Below, in pieces: positions 34,967-43,764 of a DNA stretch of 64,000 nucleotides. Origin of the DNA: JABCZZ01 sp964454545. GTDB lineage: Bacteria > Pseudomonadota > Alphaproteobacteria > Rickettsiales > JABCZZ01. Each line of letters begins with the position of its first letter. The first letter of the stretch is position 1. Location of the stretch: the NCBI GenBank assembly GCA_964454545.1, contig CAYVTI010000004.1, positions 1-64,000 on the forward strand, given 5' to 3'. The position numbers and the translations under genes are program-made. The notes under the pieces were generated by a model that was given only the letters and a program-made list of their open reading frames with translations, did not search any database and was not told the DNA's origin.

Positions 34967-35095
34967 TTATTTTTGTTTGGTAACCTGCTTGCGCCTTTGC
35001 AGGTTGCGACGAAGTGCTGCCGCAAGCTTTTCCTGCCTGCCAGAATCTTTTACCGGCTTAGATGGTGATTTTGCTTTATCTGAAGTGTTTCCCAT
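34967..35095 (-). CDS. Small basic conserved protein, 42 residues
   Basis: The product reads MGNTSDKAKS at its start and ends LAAALRRNLQRRKQVTKQK. The LAAALRxNLxRRK pattern matches, from memory, a very short protein common in alphaproteobacteria whose function is unknown. The start is uncertain because AGGG touches the ATG directly. Lies between ppdK (other strand) and the unknown gene at 35.1 kb. Confidence 0.6.
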   Translation of the reverse strand: MGNTSDKAKSPSKPVKDSGRQEKLAAALRRNLQRRKQVTKQK

Positions 35096-35134
35096 CCCTG
35101 TGATTTACGAACAGTGATGAAAGATGTCAAATCA

Positions 35135-35932
35135 CTATTTGACAGTAGCTGCTACTGCGGGATTCGCTTCTTGTTCTGCGCGGCGCTGCATTATTTTTTC
35201 TACATGCGTCATGGATTGTTTATCCGGCGTGACGGGCACAGGCTGAGCCTGCTGATCAGGTATGGGTATATCGGAAGCTGTCTGCATATCCGTTTTCTGC
35301 CCTGTTGCCTGATCAGTCATGGACTGCTGGGGCATCGGTGCGTCGGGAGCAGCCGGAACTGTCATATCCTGTGATTGCTGAGACGCCTGTTCCTGGGTAA
35401 TTTTATCACTAATACTGCCTGCAATCGACTGATACAGATCCTCAAGCTTCATATCCTTCAGCCTTACCTGAAAAATGTAGGAACCTTTGTCATTTGTAGG
35501 ATATGCAATGGCGAAATTATTGCCATTTAGGCCTGCCGTCTTATCCTGTACGTTCACAGCAGCATCAGCCTGTTCCTGCGCAGATTGCAACCCGCTATAT
35601 TTCTCTTTAATGACAGGCACCGTCCCAAGTCCATCCTGTACAAGCTGAATTACTTCATCATAACTCAGATTAGACGTTGGCATCACATCTATAACCAGTA
35701 AAGGTTCCGGTTTATGATCCCGGGTAAGCATGTCATTTTTTCTTTCAAGCGACCCGGCAGATTCTTTTATGTAAAAGCGTAACTTTCCTTCTGACAAGCC
35801 AGACAAATGTTCGCCAATAAATGCTTTTTTGAACTTATTATCCGCCACCTTACCCGCTGTCGTCAACTCTTTCTGAAGCGTGGACATCGTATCAGATTGT
35901 GCCGGGACATCATTCATCCGTTCGTCTGCCAT
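35135..35932 (-). CDS. Hypothetical protein, Gln/Pro-rich C-terminus
   Basis: 265 residues, no signal peptide and no membrane helix. The N-terminal 180 residues look globular, with predicted strands (EPLLVIDVMPTS, YIFQVRLKDMKLEDLY). The last 80 are low complexity, rich in Gln, Pro and Asp (AAPDAPMPQQS, QQAQPVPVTPDKQ). Not recognised. It follows hscB on the same strand after 86 nt, in a place where other genomes have hscA, but shows no Hsp70 features. Confidence 0.75.
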   Translation of the reverse strand: MADERMNDVPAQSDTMSTLQKELTTAGKVADNKFKKAFIGEHLSGLSEGKLRFYIKESAGSLERKNDMLTRDHKPEPLLVIDVMPTSNLSYDEVIQLVQDGLGTVPVIKEKYSGLQSAQEQADAAVNVQDKTAGLNGNNFAIAYPTNDKGSYIFQVRLKDMKLEDLYQSIAGSISDKITQEQASQQSQDMTVPAAPDAPMPQQSMTDQATGQKTDMQTASDIPIPDQQAQPVPVTPDKQSMTHVEKIMQRRAEQEANPAVAATVK

Positions 35933-36018
35933 AAAAACCCTCTGGAAAAATTTGTTTCTCCTTAATTTTATAGCACGAAATTATTACAGTATTATTACAA
36001 ACCCTGATATTTCTTATA

Positions 36019-36531
36019 TCATTGTGAAATTATTTTCCTTTTCCCCAGGATCTCATCGGCCATTTTGTTAAGGTAACTCAGCCGCATGGCAAGTTCAGCC
36101 GCCTGAGAAAAATTTCTACTGCCAACGGCCTGCGAAATTTTAGCGATTACGTTCTCCTTCTCATGTGTATTTTGCGCTTCCAGTCTGCCCAGCTCTTCCT
36201 GGGTAGACGTTTCCGCAAGCTGTTCCCGCAGTTCCATAGTTTCCATGAGCAGTTCCTGCGAAGGCCTGGCGGAGTCGGCCATTCCGCTCAGAACCAATAG
36301 ATACTGTATGCGCTTCAGGGGCTGCCTGAGCGTTTCATAAGCAGTATTAATCGTCATGGACATGGAGATAGCCATCGTGCGCTCATAAGCACTTTTTCCT
36401 ATCATTCGGTCAGGATGGAACTGGCGTTGGACAAGAAAATAACGCTTCTCTAACTCGCTCAGGTCTATATCAAAAGAAGGGGGAAAACCGAATAACTCAA
36501 AGTAATTCTGCTGCTGGTTTCTGGCGGTCAT
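36019..36531 (-). CDS. hscB: Fe-S cluster co-chaperone HscB
   Basis: J-domain protein that delivers IscU to the HscA chaperone. 170 residues: J domain with the HPD tripeptide in QRQFHPDRM near residue 38, and the C-terminal IscU-binding helical domain (SQELLMETMELREQL). Overlaps the iscA stop by 4 nt. hscA and ferredoxin genes, normally downstream, are not in the window. Confidence 0.93.
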   Translation of the reverse strand: MTARNQQQNYFELFGFPPSFDIDLSELEKRYFLVQRQFHPDRMIGKSAYERTMAISMSMTINTAYETLRQPLKRIQYLLVLSGMADSARPSQELLMETMELREQLAETSTQEELGRLEAQNTHEKENVIAKISQAVGSRNFSQAAELAMRLSYLNKMADEILGKRKIISQ

Positions 36532-36860
36532 ACATGGAAAGACTCCCCGCAGCCGCAGCGTCCCTTCTCATTAGGATTGCGGAAGGTGAAACCGCTTTTC
36601 AGTTTCTCCTCCCTATAATCCATTTCCGTTCCAATAAGGAATATAACGGCTTTCGGGTCAATCAACACCTTGAACTCTCCGGCATCGACCACTTCATCAA
36701 ACTTCTCGATCTGATCCGCATATTCCACCGTATAGGAAAGACCAGAACAGCCTTTGCTGCGCACACCGACTTTTATACCTACGGACGGCTTGCCGCGCGC
36801 GTCAAGCAGCGCGCGTATGCGCTCGGAAGCGGCAGGGGTTATGGTAATCGGGCTTTTCAT
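36528..36860 (-). CDS. iscA: Iron-sulfur cluster assembly protein IscA (HesB family)
   Basis: 110 residues, A-type carrier. The three conserved cysteines are in SKGCSGLSY (near residue 38) and in GRCGCGESF (near residues 103 and 105). Lies 5 nt after iscU and overlaps hscB. ErpA-type function cannot be excluded, but the operon position favours IscA. Confidence 0.93.
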   Translation of the reverse strand: MKSPITITPAASERIRALLDARGKPSVGIKVGVRSKGCSGLSYTVEYADQIEKFDEVVDAGEFKVLIDPKAVIFLIGTEMDYREEKLKSGFTFRNPNEKGRCGCGESFHV

Positions 36861-36865
36861 ACGTC

Positions 36866-37261
36866 TCAGGCAGCGTTTTCTTTTATGTTCTTCTTCCGGT
36901 AATCTTCAATGGCCGCCTTAATCGCGTCTTCTGCCAGAACTGAGCAATGAATTTTTACCGGAGGCAGGGAAAGATGCTCAGCAATCTCATTATTCTTAAG
37001 CTTCATGGCTTCATCAATCGATTTGCCTTTGACCCATTCGGTCACCAGCGAGCTTGAGGCAATCGCAGATCCGCAACCAAATGTCTTGAACTTTGCATCC
37101 TCAATAACGCCCGCAGCATTTACCTTTATCTGCAGCTTCATCACGTCGCCGCAAGCCGGCGCGCCGACGAGGCCGGTGCCAACGCTCATGTCATTCTTAT
37201 CCATCGACCCGACGTTACGCGGATTTTCGTAGTGGTCTACTACCTTTTCACTGTATGCCAT
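36866..37261 (-). CDS. iscU: Fe-S cluster scaffold protein IscU
   Basis: 131 residues. The scaffold cysteines are in GAPACGDVMKLQI, FGCGSAIASSS and KIHCSVLAED, and the HscA-recognition sequence LPPVK stands before the last cysteine. Separated from iscS by 88 nt that contain a short repeat. Confidence 0.97.
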   Translation of the reverse strand: MAYSEKVVDHYENPRNVGSMDKNDMSVGTGLVGAPACGDVMKLQIKVNAAGVIEDAKFKTFGCGSAIASSSLVTEWVKGKSIDEAMKLKNNEIAEHLSLPPVKIHCSVLAEDAIKAAIEDYRKKNIKENAA

Positions 37262-37282
37262 TGTTTTTCTCCTTACACTTCT

Positions 37283-37319
37283 GTGGCCCGTGACTTGTGA
37301 TCAGTGGCCTGTAATTTAT
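37283..37319. repeat. Short diverged tandem repeat between iscS and iscU
   Basis: GTGGCCCGTGACTTGT (37283-37298) and GTGGCCTGTAATTTAT (37304-37319) agree in 12 of 16 positions. GTGGCCCGTTAC near 63665, beside tRNA-Asp, looks like a third relative. Probably a relic of the same repeat class seen at 29.6 and 63.6 kb; weak on its own. Confidence 0.3.
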
Positions 37320-37349
37320 TGTTAAGACTTTTCTGTAATCCTGGCCACT

Positions 37350-38579
37350 TCAATGTCCCGCCCACTCAATCTTGTTGATATCAACGCCTTCCTGCACCAT
37401 TTCCCAGAGCGGACTCATCTCACGGAGGCGGCTTATGCTGCTCTTTACAAGATTGATAGCGAAGTCGATCTCCTCCTCCGTAGTAAAGCGCCCGATACCG
37501 AAGCGGATGGATGTATGGGCAAGCTCCTCATTCACCCCCAGCGCACGCAGTACATAAGAGGGTTCAAGCGAAGCAGACGTGCACGCGGAACCGGATGAAA
37601 CCGCTAGATCCTTAATCGCCATGATCATGGATTCGCCTTCGATATAGGCGAAGCTCAGGTTGATATTACCAGGATAACGCTGCTCGCGGTCACCGTTCAG
37701 ATATACATCCGGTATTTCCTCCATAATCGCTTTCAGGAATTTGTTACTCAGGCGGCGGATATGCTCGTTATCGCTCCCCATTTCCGTTTTCGCGATTGCC
37801 GCCGCTTCACCCAACCCTACGCACAACGGCGCAGGCAGCGTGCCGGAACGCATGCCACGCTCCTGCCCGCCTCCGGAAATGATCGGTTCAAGCCTTACGC
37901 GCGGGCGGCGGCGCACATAAAGAGCGCCGATGCCCTTGGGCCCATATATCTTATGGCCGGATATGCTCATGAGGTCGATATTCATCGCCTCCACATCCAG
38001 CGGGATCTTCCCGAAAGCCTGCGCAGCATCCGTATGGAAGAATACTCCCTTATCACGGCATATCCTGCCAATCTCGGCGAGCGGCTGGATAACGCCTATT
38101 TCATTATTTACCGCCATGACGGAAACAAGCACGGTTGAATCCTTAATCGCGTCACGCAGTACATTTAAATCAATAACGCCATTTTTCTGTACCGGCAGGT
38201 AAGTGACTTCAAATCCTTCCTGTTCAAGGTGGCGGCATGAATCGAGTACGCATTTATGCTCGGTTACTACCGTAACGATATGATTTTTCCGGTCCTTATA
38301 AAAATGGGCAACGCCCTTGAGCGCCAGGTTATTCGACTCCGTCGCGCCGGAAGTGAATATGATTTCTTTTTCACTGGTATTAATAAGCGAAGCCACCTGG
38401 CCACGGGCAATATTCACAGCTTCCTCGGATTCCCAGCCATAGGCATGGCTGCGGGAATGCGGGTTGCCGAATTTTTCGGTAAAATACGGCAGCATTTTCG
38501 CAACTACGCGGCTATCCATAGGCGTTGTCGCCTGATAGTCCATATAGACCGGAAATGTTAATTTATTTTTGTTTTCCAT
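37350..38579 (-). CDS. iscS: Cysteine desulfurase IscS
   Basis: PLP enzyme that takes sulfur from cysteine for Fe-S clusters and tRNA thiolation. 409 residues. The PLP lysine is in SGHKIYGPKGIG near residue 210, and the catalytic cysteine is in GSACTSASLEPSYVL near 332, on the long loop of group I enzymes. First gene of the iscS-iscU-iscA-hscB operon; an IscR-like site overlaps its promoter. Confidence 0.97.
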   Translation of the reverse strand: MENKNKLTFPVYMDYQATTPMDSRVVAKMLPYFTEKFGNPHSRSHAYGWESEEAVNIARGQVASLINTSEKEIIFTSGATESNNLALKGVAHFYKDRKNHIVTVVTEHKCVLDSCRHLEQEGFEVTYLPVQKNGVIDLNVLRDAIKDSTVLVSVMAVNNEIGVIQPLAEIGRICRDKGVFFHTDAAQAFGKIPLDVEAMNIDLMSISGHKIYGPKGIGALYVRRRPRVRLEPIISGGGQERGMRSGTLPAPLCVGLGEAAAIAKTEMGSDNEHIRRLSNKFLKAIMEEIPDVYLNGDREQRYPGNINLSFAYIEGESMIMAIKDLAVSSGSACTSASLEPSYVLRALGVNEELAHTSIRFGIGRFTTEEEIDFAINLVKSSISRLREMSPLWEMVQEGVDINKIEWAGH

Positions 38580-38607
38580 TGGTTTATTTCCACCCTACAT
38601 GAATTGT

Positions 38608-38635
38608 ATTATAACCAAGTAATTTAGTCAACTAT
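38608..38635 (-). promoter_or_regulatory. IscR type 1-like operator and -10 element upstream of iscS
   Basis: Read on the minus strand, bases 38635-38611 match the 25-bp E. coli IscR type 1 consensus (ATASYYGACT, a 4-5 base centre, then AGTCRRSTAT) at 22 of 25 positions. The left half here is ATAGTTGACT and the right half ACTTGGTTAT. The right half overlaps a perfect TATAAT (38613-38608), so a bound repressor would block the promoter. iscS starts at 38579. Control by an Rrf2-type regulator encoded elsewhere is inference. Confidence 0.65.
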
Positions 38636-38719
38636 TATGGATAAGCTTGACCGGCATTGCAAAAACGGCTGTTTTATGACATATACGACCTGATTATGCA
38701 ATTCTTATCAATGGAATAT

Positions 38720-39031
38720 ATGAAATATAATAGCTTAGCCGTCCTAAGTTTTTCAGCGTTTTTAACACTGGCTGGATGCATAGATATTACCGAAGTGCAG
38801 AAAGACTACGTTGCAGACCGCGATTATTGCAATCAAAAGTCGAAAGATGTACTGCGTACCTATTTTTCCCACTGTTCCAATACCACCAATGAAAAAGACA
38901 AGACAAACGTTACTAACGAAACTTTCTGCGAATGCATGAAGGATCACGGATGGAGAACGGCACGGGCACTTAACCCGCCTTACCCGGAATGCCCCAAGCC
39001 GCCGGGCTCAATAGACACAAAATCCAAATAA
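38720..39031 (+). CDS. Small Cys-rich lipoprotein
   Basis: 103 residues from ATG 38720. The signal sequence ends in the lipobox LAGC at about residue 20, so the protein should be lipidated and membrane anchored. The mature part has further cysteines (DYCNQKS, SHCSN, FCECMKDHGWR, PECPKPPG) that could pair as disulfides. Divergent from iscS, four bases before hisE. Family not recognised. Confidence 0.7.
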   Translation: MKYNSLAVLSFSAFLTLAGCIDITEVQKDYVADRDYCNQKSKDVLRTYFSHCSNTTNEKDKTNVTNETFCECMKDHGWRTARALNPPYPECPKPPGSIDTKSK

Positions 39032-39035
39032 TATT

Positions 39036-39362
39036 ATGATCGACGTTATAAACCGTATTTATCAGACCATCGTCGCGCGGAAAAACGCAAATCCCCAATC
39101 TTCTTATGTCGCCAGCCTGTTCGCCAGGGGAAATAAAAAGATCGCACAGAAAATCGGCGAGGAAGCGACGGAAGTCGTGCTTGCATCCGCAGGCGGTGAC
39201 AGAAAAGAAATCATCCATGAAAGCGCCGACCTGGTATTTCATCTGATGGCGCTCTGGGTGACCTACGGCATTACGCCGGATGAAATTGGCGCCGAACTTG
39301 TAAGGCGCGAAGGCGTACCGGGCCTGGAAGAAAAGGCCAAAAGGGTTAAATCAGATATCTGA
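39036..39362 (+). CDS. hisE: Phosphoribosyl-ATP pyrophosphatase
   Basis: Second step of histidine synthesis: hydrolyses phosphoribosyl-ATP to phosphoribosyl-AMP. 108 residues, MazG-like fold with KIGEEATEVVLA near residue 39 and ESADLVFHLM near 63, which carry the metal-binding acids. It stands apart from other his genes in this window. Four bases after the lipoprotein stop. Confidence 0.94.
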   Translation: MIDVINRIYQTIVARKNANPQSSYVASLFARGNKKIAQKIGEEATEVVLASAGGDRKEIIHESADLVFHLMALWVTYGITPDEIGAELVRREGVPGLEEKAKRVKSDI

Positions 39363-39367
39363 AATAA

Positions 39368-39401
39368 GTAAATCTTGATTTACCGGGCCTGACATGACAG
39401 G
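39368..39401. repeat. Two adjacent short palindromes after hisE
   Basis: GTAAATC-TT-GATTTAC (39368-39383) is a perfect 7-bp inverted repeat, and CCTGACATGACAGG (39388-39401) is palindromic except for one symmetric pair. They lie in the 90-nt gap before the acyltransferase gene. No T-run follows. Confidence 0.35.
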
Positions 39402-39452
39402 TTATCTTTCCTAGGTGGTTTGAAATCAAACAATGTGGGTACGTGATAACAT

Positions 39453-40574
39453 ATGGGATTGTTGCGTCTTTTCCTTGCTATCGAAGTATTCATAAAGCAT
39501 TTTGCATATATAAAACAATATGATGCAATTATATCAGGCGAACTTGCGGTAAGGATATTTTATCTCCTGTCCGGATTTTATATTCAGCTTATTATTTCTC
39601 AATATGACTCACAGCAACGGTGGAAAACGAAATTTTACCTGAGCAGACTCTTTCGGCTATTTCCCACTTACTATTTAATACTCATACTTGCCATATGGTT
39701 TTACGGCACAAGCTGTAACGTACACTGCACAAGCATGGTAATAAATAATTCTGTCGGCGCATTGCTGTTTTATTACCTGTCAAACCTGTTCATCTTTGGG
39801 CAAGATATCGGGAAGTTCATGGTATACCATTTCACGACCGGAACCTTCTCCTTTGATTCTGGACATCCTATAGCGCTCTACTGGGTTCGCAATATGAACT
39901 TTGTTGCTCCAGCATGGTCTATTGCGGTTGAAATGAGTTTTTATCTCATTGCCCCCTTTATTCTTAAAAGACGTTCCCTTGATCTGGCAGCCATTGCAGC
40001 CATATCATTCTTTATAAAAATATTCCTGATTATACACGGCTATAATAACCGGGATAACTGGTATAATGATTTCTTCCCTGCTGAAATTCATACGTTCCTG
40101 CTCGGCGCCCTTGCAACACGAATTGCCTGCAATAGCGACAGGATGAGGAAGTCAGGAAAATATCTGCTATGCATTGGCATGGCGTTCTTTTCCGCATACC
40201 TGATGAACAGGTATAAAGTGATTCTTTATGATGGTGATGAATTACTGATAATAAGCATCTGCTGCTTTATCCCCTTTATCTTCCAAGTCACAAAAGGCAA
40301 TCGTTTGGACAGAGTTATAGGAGAAATGTCATATCCACTGTATCTGAATCATATTCTGGTAATAAATTTCTTGGAAAGGTATATTAGCGATTCGTCTGAG
40401 CTCTTCCATCTGAGCATTCTTGCATCCTGCATGCTAAGTATCGCCATAGTGTTGCTGATAGAGGAACCCATAACGAAATTCCGGCACAGGATGTTCCGCT
40501 CTCGCCATGAGCCGATACCGCTTGCCCAAAACAACCAGCCTGATATATTACGCGCATCCATGAACCTGCAATAG
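39453..40574 (+). CDS. Acyltransferase 3 family membrane protein
   Basis: 373 residues with about ten membrane helices. Opens with RLFLAIEVFIKHF, in place of the usual R..A...V...H signature with the catalytic His, then SGFYIQLII, SRLFRLFPTYY and APAWSIAVEMSFYLIAPF. Such proteins O-acylate sugars of the envelope or small molecules. Substrate unknown. No ribosome site is obvious; an upstream gap of 90 nt holds palindromes. Visibly more AT-rich than its neighbours. Confidence 0.88.
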   Translation: MGLLRLFLAIEVFIKHFAYIKQYDAIISGELAVRIFYLLSGFYIQLIISQYDSQQRWKTKFYLSRLFRLFPTYYLILILAIWFYGTSCNVHCTSMVINNSVGALLFYYLSNLFIFGQDIGKFMVYHFTTGTFSFDSGHPIALYWVRNMNFVAPAWSIAVEMSFYLIAPFILKRRSLDLAAIAAISFFIKIFLIIHGYNNRDNWYNDFFPAEIHTFLLGALATRIACNSDRMRKSGKYLLCIGMAFFSAYLMNRYKVILYDGDELLIISICCFIPFIFQVTKGNRLDRVIGEMSYPLYLNHILVINFLERYISDSSELFHLSILASCMLSIAIVLLIEEPITKFRHRMFRSRHEPIPLAQNNQPDILRASMNLQ

Positions 40575-40586
40575 CAAAGGCATCAC

Positions 40587-42338
40587 ATGCGTAAATTGAC
40601 CGCTATCCTGTTTTTTCTTCTCTTTGTCATAGGGAGCGTCCATACTTACTACTGGTATAAAAAAGCGGATGAGTTCAGGAGCGCGCTTGAGCAATATATT
40701 GCCCAGGTTAACGAACAGGAAAAGCAGTTCAGCCCAGATACGACATTCATACATTATGATTCAATAATGATATCCGGTTATCCTTTCATGATGCAGCTCG
40801 ACGTCATGAAACCGGTCATTACCTTGCCCGTTTCTGCCATAGCGAAGAAGTCAGTTCTGAATACTCTTAATAATATTAACAATACGGTTACTCCTCCTGC
40901 AGGCAAGGCTCAAAATAATGTCGTTATCGAGCTTACCTATAACGACAAGATATCGATCGCGGGTAATATAACCGCTAATGACTTTTACCTGATTGCTTCG
41001 GGAGACAGCACCATAAAACCTATCATCAATAACGTACCCAGCAATATCATCAACAGCACATCGTCCTCTCCCCTAACCTGCCATCTCGGGATTTACAATG
41101 CCGACAACCTGCCGTGGAACATACCCGCGTCATTTGCTGATATGCAATCTCTTCTTACCGCATTGCGTTCCGTAGATTGCCATATATCCGGAGTTGTCAG
41201 CAAAGCCGCCAAATCCGATGACGTCATTTCCTCCCTGGATGATTTTTATATATCCGCCACCAGCGCCCCGGAAAATCCCGGCCAGCAGAAAATCTCTTTC
41301 AAGTCGGGCATAAAGAATGCGAAGGCGACATCGGCTTACGACGACATCGCTAATTTCTACCTGCAGTTATTTTATGAAATTGCCCAGGTTCCGCAGGACA
41401 AGCGTGAAGCCAACCTTAACTTCTCCCAGTACGGTGAACAGAACAGTGCCGTCGATATAAGCTATGAAGGGCCGATTGACCGGCAGTCGCTGCTGGATCC
41501 GTCCGTGAACATCAGGTTCGACGTCAATGCGCTTAATTCGAATAACGCGTTATACCAATCCTCGGCGGAAACTCATATATCGAGTCTCATAGAAGGTAAC
41601 GACCGCAATTCCTCCATTGTCGCTCATATGGCGCTTGAAGCGAATGAACAGTATGAGCGCCTGGTGATAAAACAGCTTGCAGACATGTTCAGCGAGATAG
41701 TGAAGAATCCGGCCGCCAACGCTCCTTTTGCCACGCTGGTTGCCGCTAACGTGAATCCGCAGGAACTGGCCACCGCGATTGTACCAAAATTTCATACTAT
41801 CGGTAAAGTGAGCTTTGACGCCGATATCAAGATCAAAGGCAGCAAGGATAAAAACATGCTGGATACGGACAGCATCGCTATAAATGCATTCGATCTGGTC
41901 ACTAACAAATACGGGATGAAAATTGCAGGAAGCGGCAAAAATAACGCCGGAAGAATTCCTGTCGGCGATTTGATTGCCAAATGCATCGTATGCGATGCCA
42001 TGCTTGAGGATGTAGGCGAGTATGCCATGGGCATTGACAGCATATTGGCGAGAACAAGGGCAGGCCAGGCCATGTATGTAACACGGCAGCTGATCGACGG
42101 CATCAAGCAGTTCATGCATGCGATAGATGAAAATACGGCAGGCAAGGATCCAAAGGATATATACGTTCATTTCGTTACGGATGATAAAGGCAGGATAACC
42201 GTAAGCGGCAAAGAGCTTATGGAAGTTATCGGCCTGTTCGGAACGAACGTGCAGCAAAAATTGCAACAACAGCCGCAACCACCACAGGTGCAATCGCAAC
42301 CCGTAACTCCACCCGTGCCGGTGCCGCCAGCGAAGTAG
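40587..42338 (+). CDS. Membrane-anchored periplasmic protein, DUF2125/AsmA-like
   Basis: 583 residues with one N-terminal membrane helix (TAILFFLLFVIGSVHTYYWY); the rest should lie in the periplasm. The segment ISGYPFMMQLDVMKPVI near residue 62 recalls the GFPFRFDL motif of DUF2125 proteins of alphaproteobacteria. The body alternates beta-strand-like stretches, as in AsmA-type lipid-handling proteins. The end is Gln/Pro-rich (QQQPQPPQVQSQ). Starts 12 nt after the acyltransferase. The assignment is tentative. Confidence 0.75.
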   Translation: MRKLTAILFFLLFVIGSVHTYYWYKKADEFRSALEQYIAQVNEQEKQFSPDTTFIHYDSIMISGYPFMMQLDVMKPVITLPVSAIAKKSVLNTLNNINNTVTPPAGKAQNNVVIELTYNDKISIAGNITANDFYLIASGDSTIKPIINNVPSNIINSTSSSPLTCHLGIYNADNLPWNIPASFADMQSLLTALRSVDCHISGVVSKAAKSDDVISSLDDFYISATSAPENPGQQKISFKSGIKNAKATSAYDDIANFYLQLFYEIAQVPQDKREANLNFSQYGEQNSAVDISYEGPIDRQSLLDPSVNIRFDVNALNSNNALYQSSAETHISSLIEGNDRNSSIVAHMALEANEQYERLVIKQLADMFSEIVKNPAANAPFATLVAANVNPQELATAIVPKFHTIGKVSFDADIKIKGSKDKNMLDTDSIAINAFDLVTNKYGMKIAGSGKNNAGRIPVGDLIAKCIVCDAMLEDVGEYAMGIDSILARTRAGQAMYVTRQLIDGIKQFMHAIDENTAGKDPKDIYVHFVTDDKGRITVSGKELMEVIGLFGTNVQQKLQQQPQPPQVQSQPVTPPVPVPPAK

Positions 42339-42362
42339 GTTCGGCTGATATCTTTTGGCTGT

Positions 42363-43655
42363 ATGACTGAGTACGTAGTAGAAACATTGCCCTGGATATC
42401 ACCGCTTGCAGCGATCGCACAAATCGCAAAAAACGAAAAATACTTCGTACTACTACATTCAGGCCAGCAATATGGAAATGCAGGGCGTTATTCTTATCTT
42501 GCGATGCATCCTATTGATATTATTTCAGGAAATGCTTTTTCTGTTCTGGATAGATTGACTGAAAACCTTCCGTTGTTCGATAATGCATGGTTCGGGTATC
42601 TGGGGTACGAGTTGCTGCATGATATCGAGAACATAACATATGAAAGGGAAAGCCATATTTCGCTGCCACCCCTGTGGTTCGCAAAATTCGGCCTCATTTT
42701 AGTTTTTGACCATCAGAACAAGACTGTCATGTCATACCGAAAGCAGGAAATAAAACTACCTGTATGGCGCCATGCTTCCATATCCGGTGAGGTACCGGTT
42801 GTTGAATCATTATCGTCCCCCATGTCGCGTGATGCATATCTGGCAGCGGTAGAAAAAACGATAGAAGCCATAAGGCGCGGGGATTTTTACCAGGCTAATA
42901 TCACGCGCAAATTCACCGGTATATTTGCATCCGCTCCTGAACCTTTTGCCATATTCTGCAAATTATGTGAAACCAGCCCTTCCGCCTATAGCGCGTTTAT
43001 CCGCATGGATAACTCAGCTATCATTTCCTCCAGCCCAGAATGCTTTCTGAGAATCGACAGTAAAGGGAATATGGAATCACGTCCGATAAAAGGCACTGCG
43101 CCGCGTTTTGCCGACAGTAGAAAAGATGAAGCTTCGCGTGCATCGCTTGAGAGAAGCGAAAAGGACAAAGCCGAAAACATGATGATTGTCGATCTCATGC
43201 GCAACGATTTTGCACGCAGCTGCGTTGCCGGAAGCGTGAAAGTGGAGAAGTTATTTGAAGTATCTTCCTATGCTACGGTGCATCACATGATCTCCACCAT
43301 TACCGGGAAGAAACGCGAAGATGTTTCAACGCTCAAAACAGTAAAAAACTGTTTTCCGCCCGGCTCCATGACCGGCGCGCCCAAAGTCCGGGCAATGCAA
43401 TGGTGCATGGACAAGGAAAAGATACAGCGAGGGGTTTATAGTGGCGCGCTTGGCTGGTTCGGCGGTGACGGCTCTTGCGATTTATCGGTCGTCATACGCA
43501 CGCTGGTTATACAGGGACGCTGTTTTGAATTTCAGGTCGGCGGCGGTATTGTCGCGGATTCGGATCCGGAAAAGGAACGGCAGGAAACCATTACCAAAGC
43601 CCGTGGCATCATGGCGGCTCTCGGCCTTGATCTGCAACGGCTGGAAAAACTGTAA
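42363..43655 (+). CDS. pabB: Aminodeoxychorismate synthase component I
   Basis: Makes 4-amino-4-deoxychorismate from chorismate for folate. 430 residues of the chorismate-binding family. The motif PIKGTAPR has the lysine of PabB, whereas anthranilate synthase has PIAGT. DLMRNDFAR and PPGSMTGAPKVRAM complete the active site. The glutaminase partner PabA and the lyase PabC are not here. Confidence 0.93.
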   Translation: MTEYVVETLPWISPLAAIAQIAKNEKYFVLLHSGQQYGNAGRYSYLAMHPIDIISGNAFSVLDRLTENLPLFDNAWFGYLGYELLHDIENITYERESHISLPPLWFAKFGLILVFDHQNKTVMSYRKQEIKLPVWRHASISGEVPVVESLSSPMSRDAYLAAVEKTIEAIRRGDFYQANITRKFTGIFASAPEPFAIFCKLCETSPSAYSAFIRMDNSAIISSSPECFLRIDSKGNMESRPIKGTAPRFADSRKDEASRASLERSEKDKAENMMIVDLMRNDFARSCVAGSVKVEKLFEVSSYATVHHMISTITGKKREDVSTLKTVKNCFPPGSMTGAPKVRAMQWCMDKEKIQRGVYSGALGWFGGDGSCDLSVVIRTLVIQGRCFEFQVGGGIVADSDPEKERQETITKARGIMAALGLDLQRLEKL

Positions 43656-43764
43656 CAATCTAAGAAATAATTGCTTTTGTCACAAAATCTTCACAATTCT
43701 GCCCTATATTATACCCCTATAAAATAATACAATAACAGCGTGGTCATTAACAGGGAGATGGGAC

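Noticed and set aside
35135..35932. hscA remnant downstream of hscB
   Set aside because: The product shows none of the Hsp70 ATPase signatures and is far too short.
42363..43655. Anthranilate synthase component I (TrpE)
   Set aside because: The motif reads PIKGT with lysine, which marks PabB; TrpE has alanine at that position.
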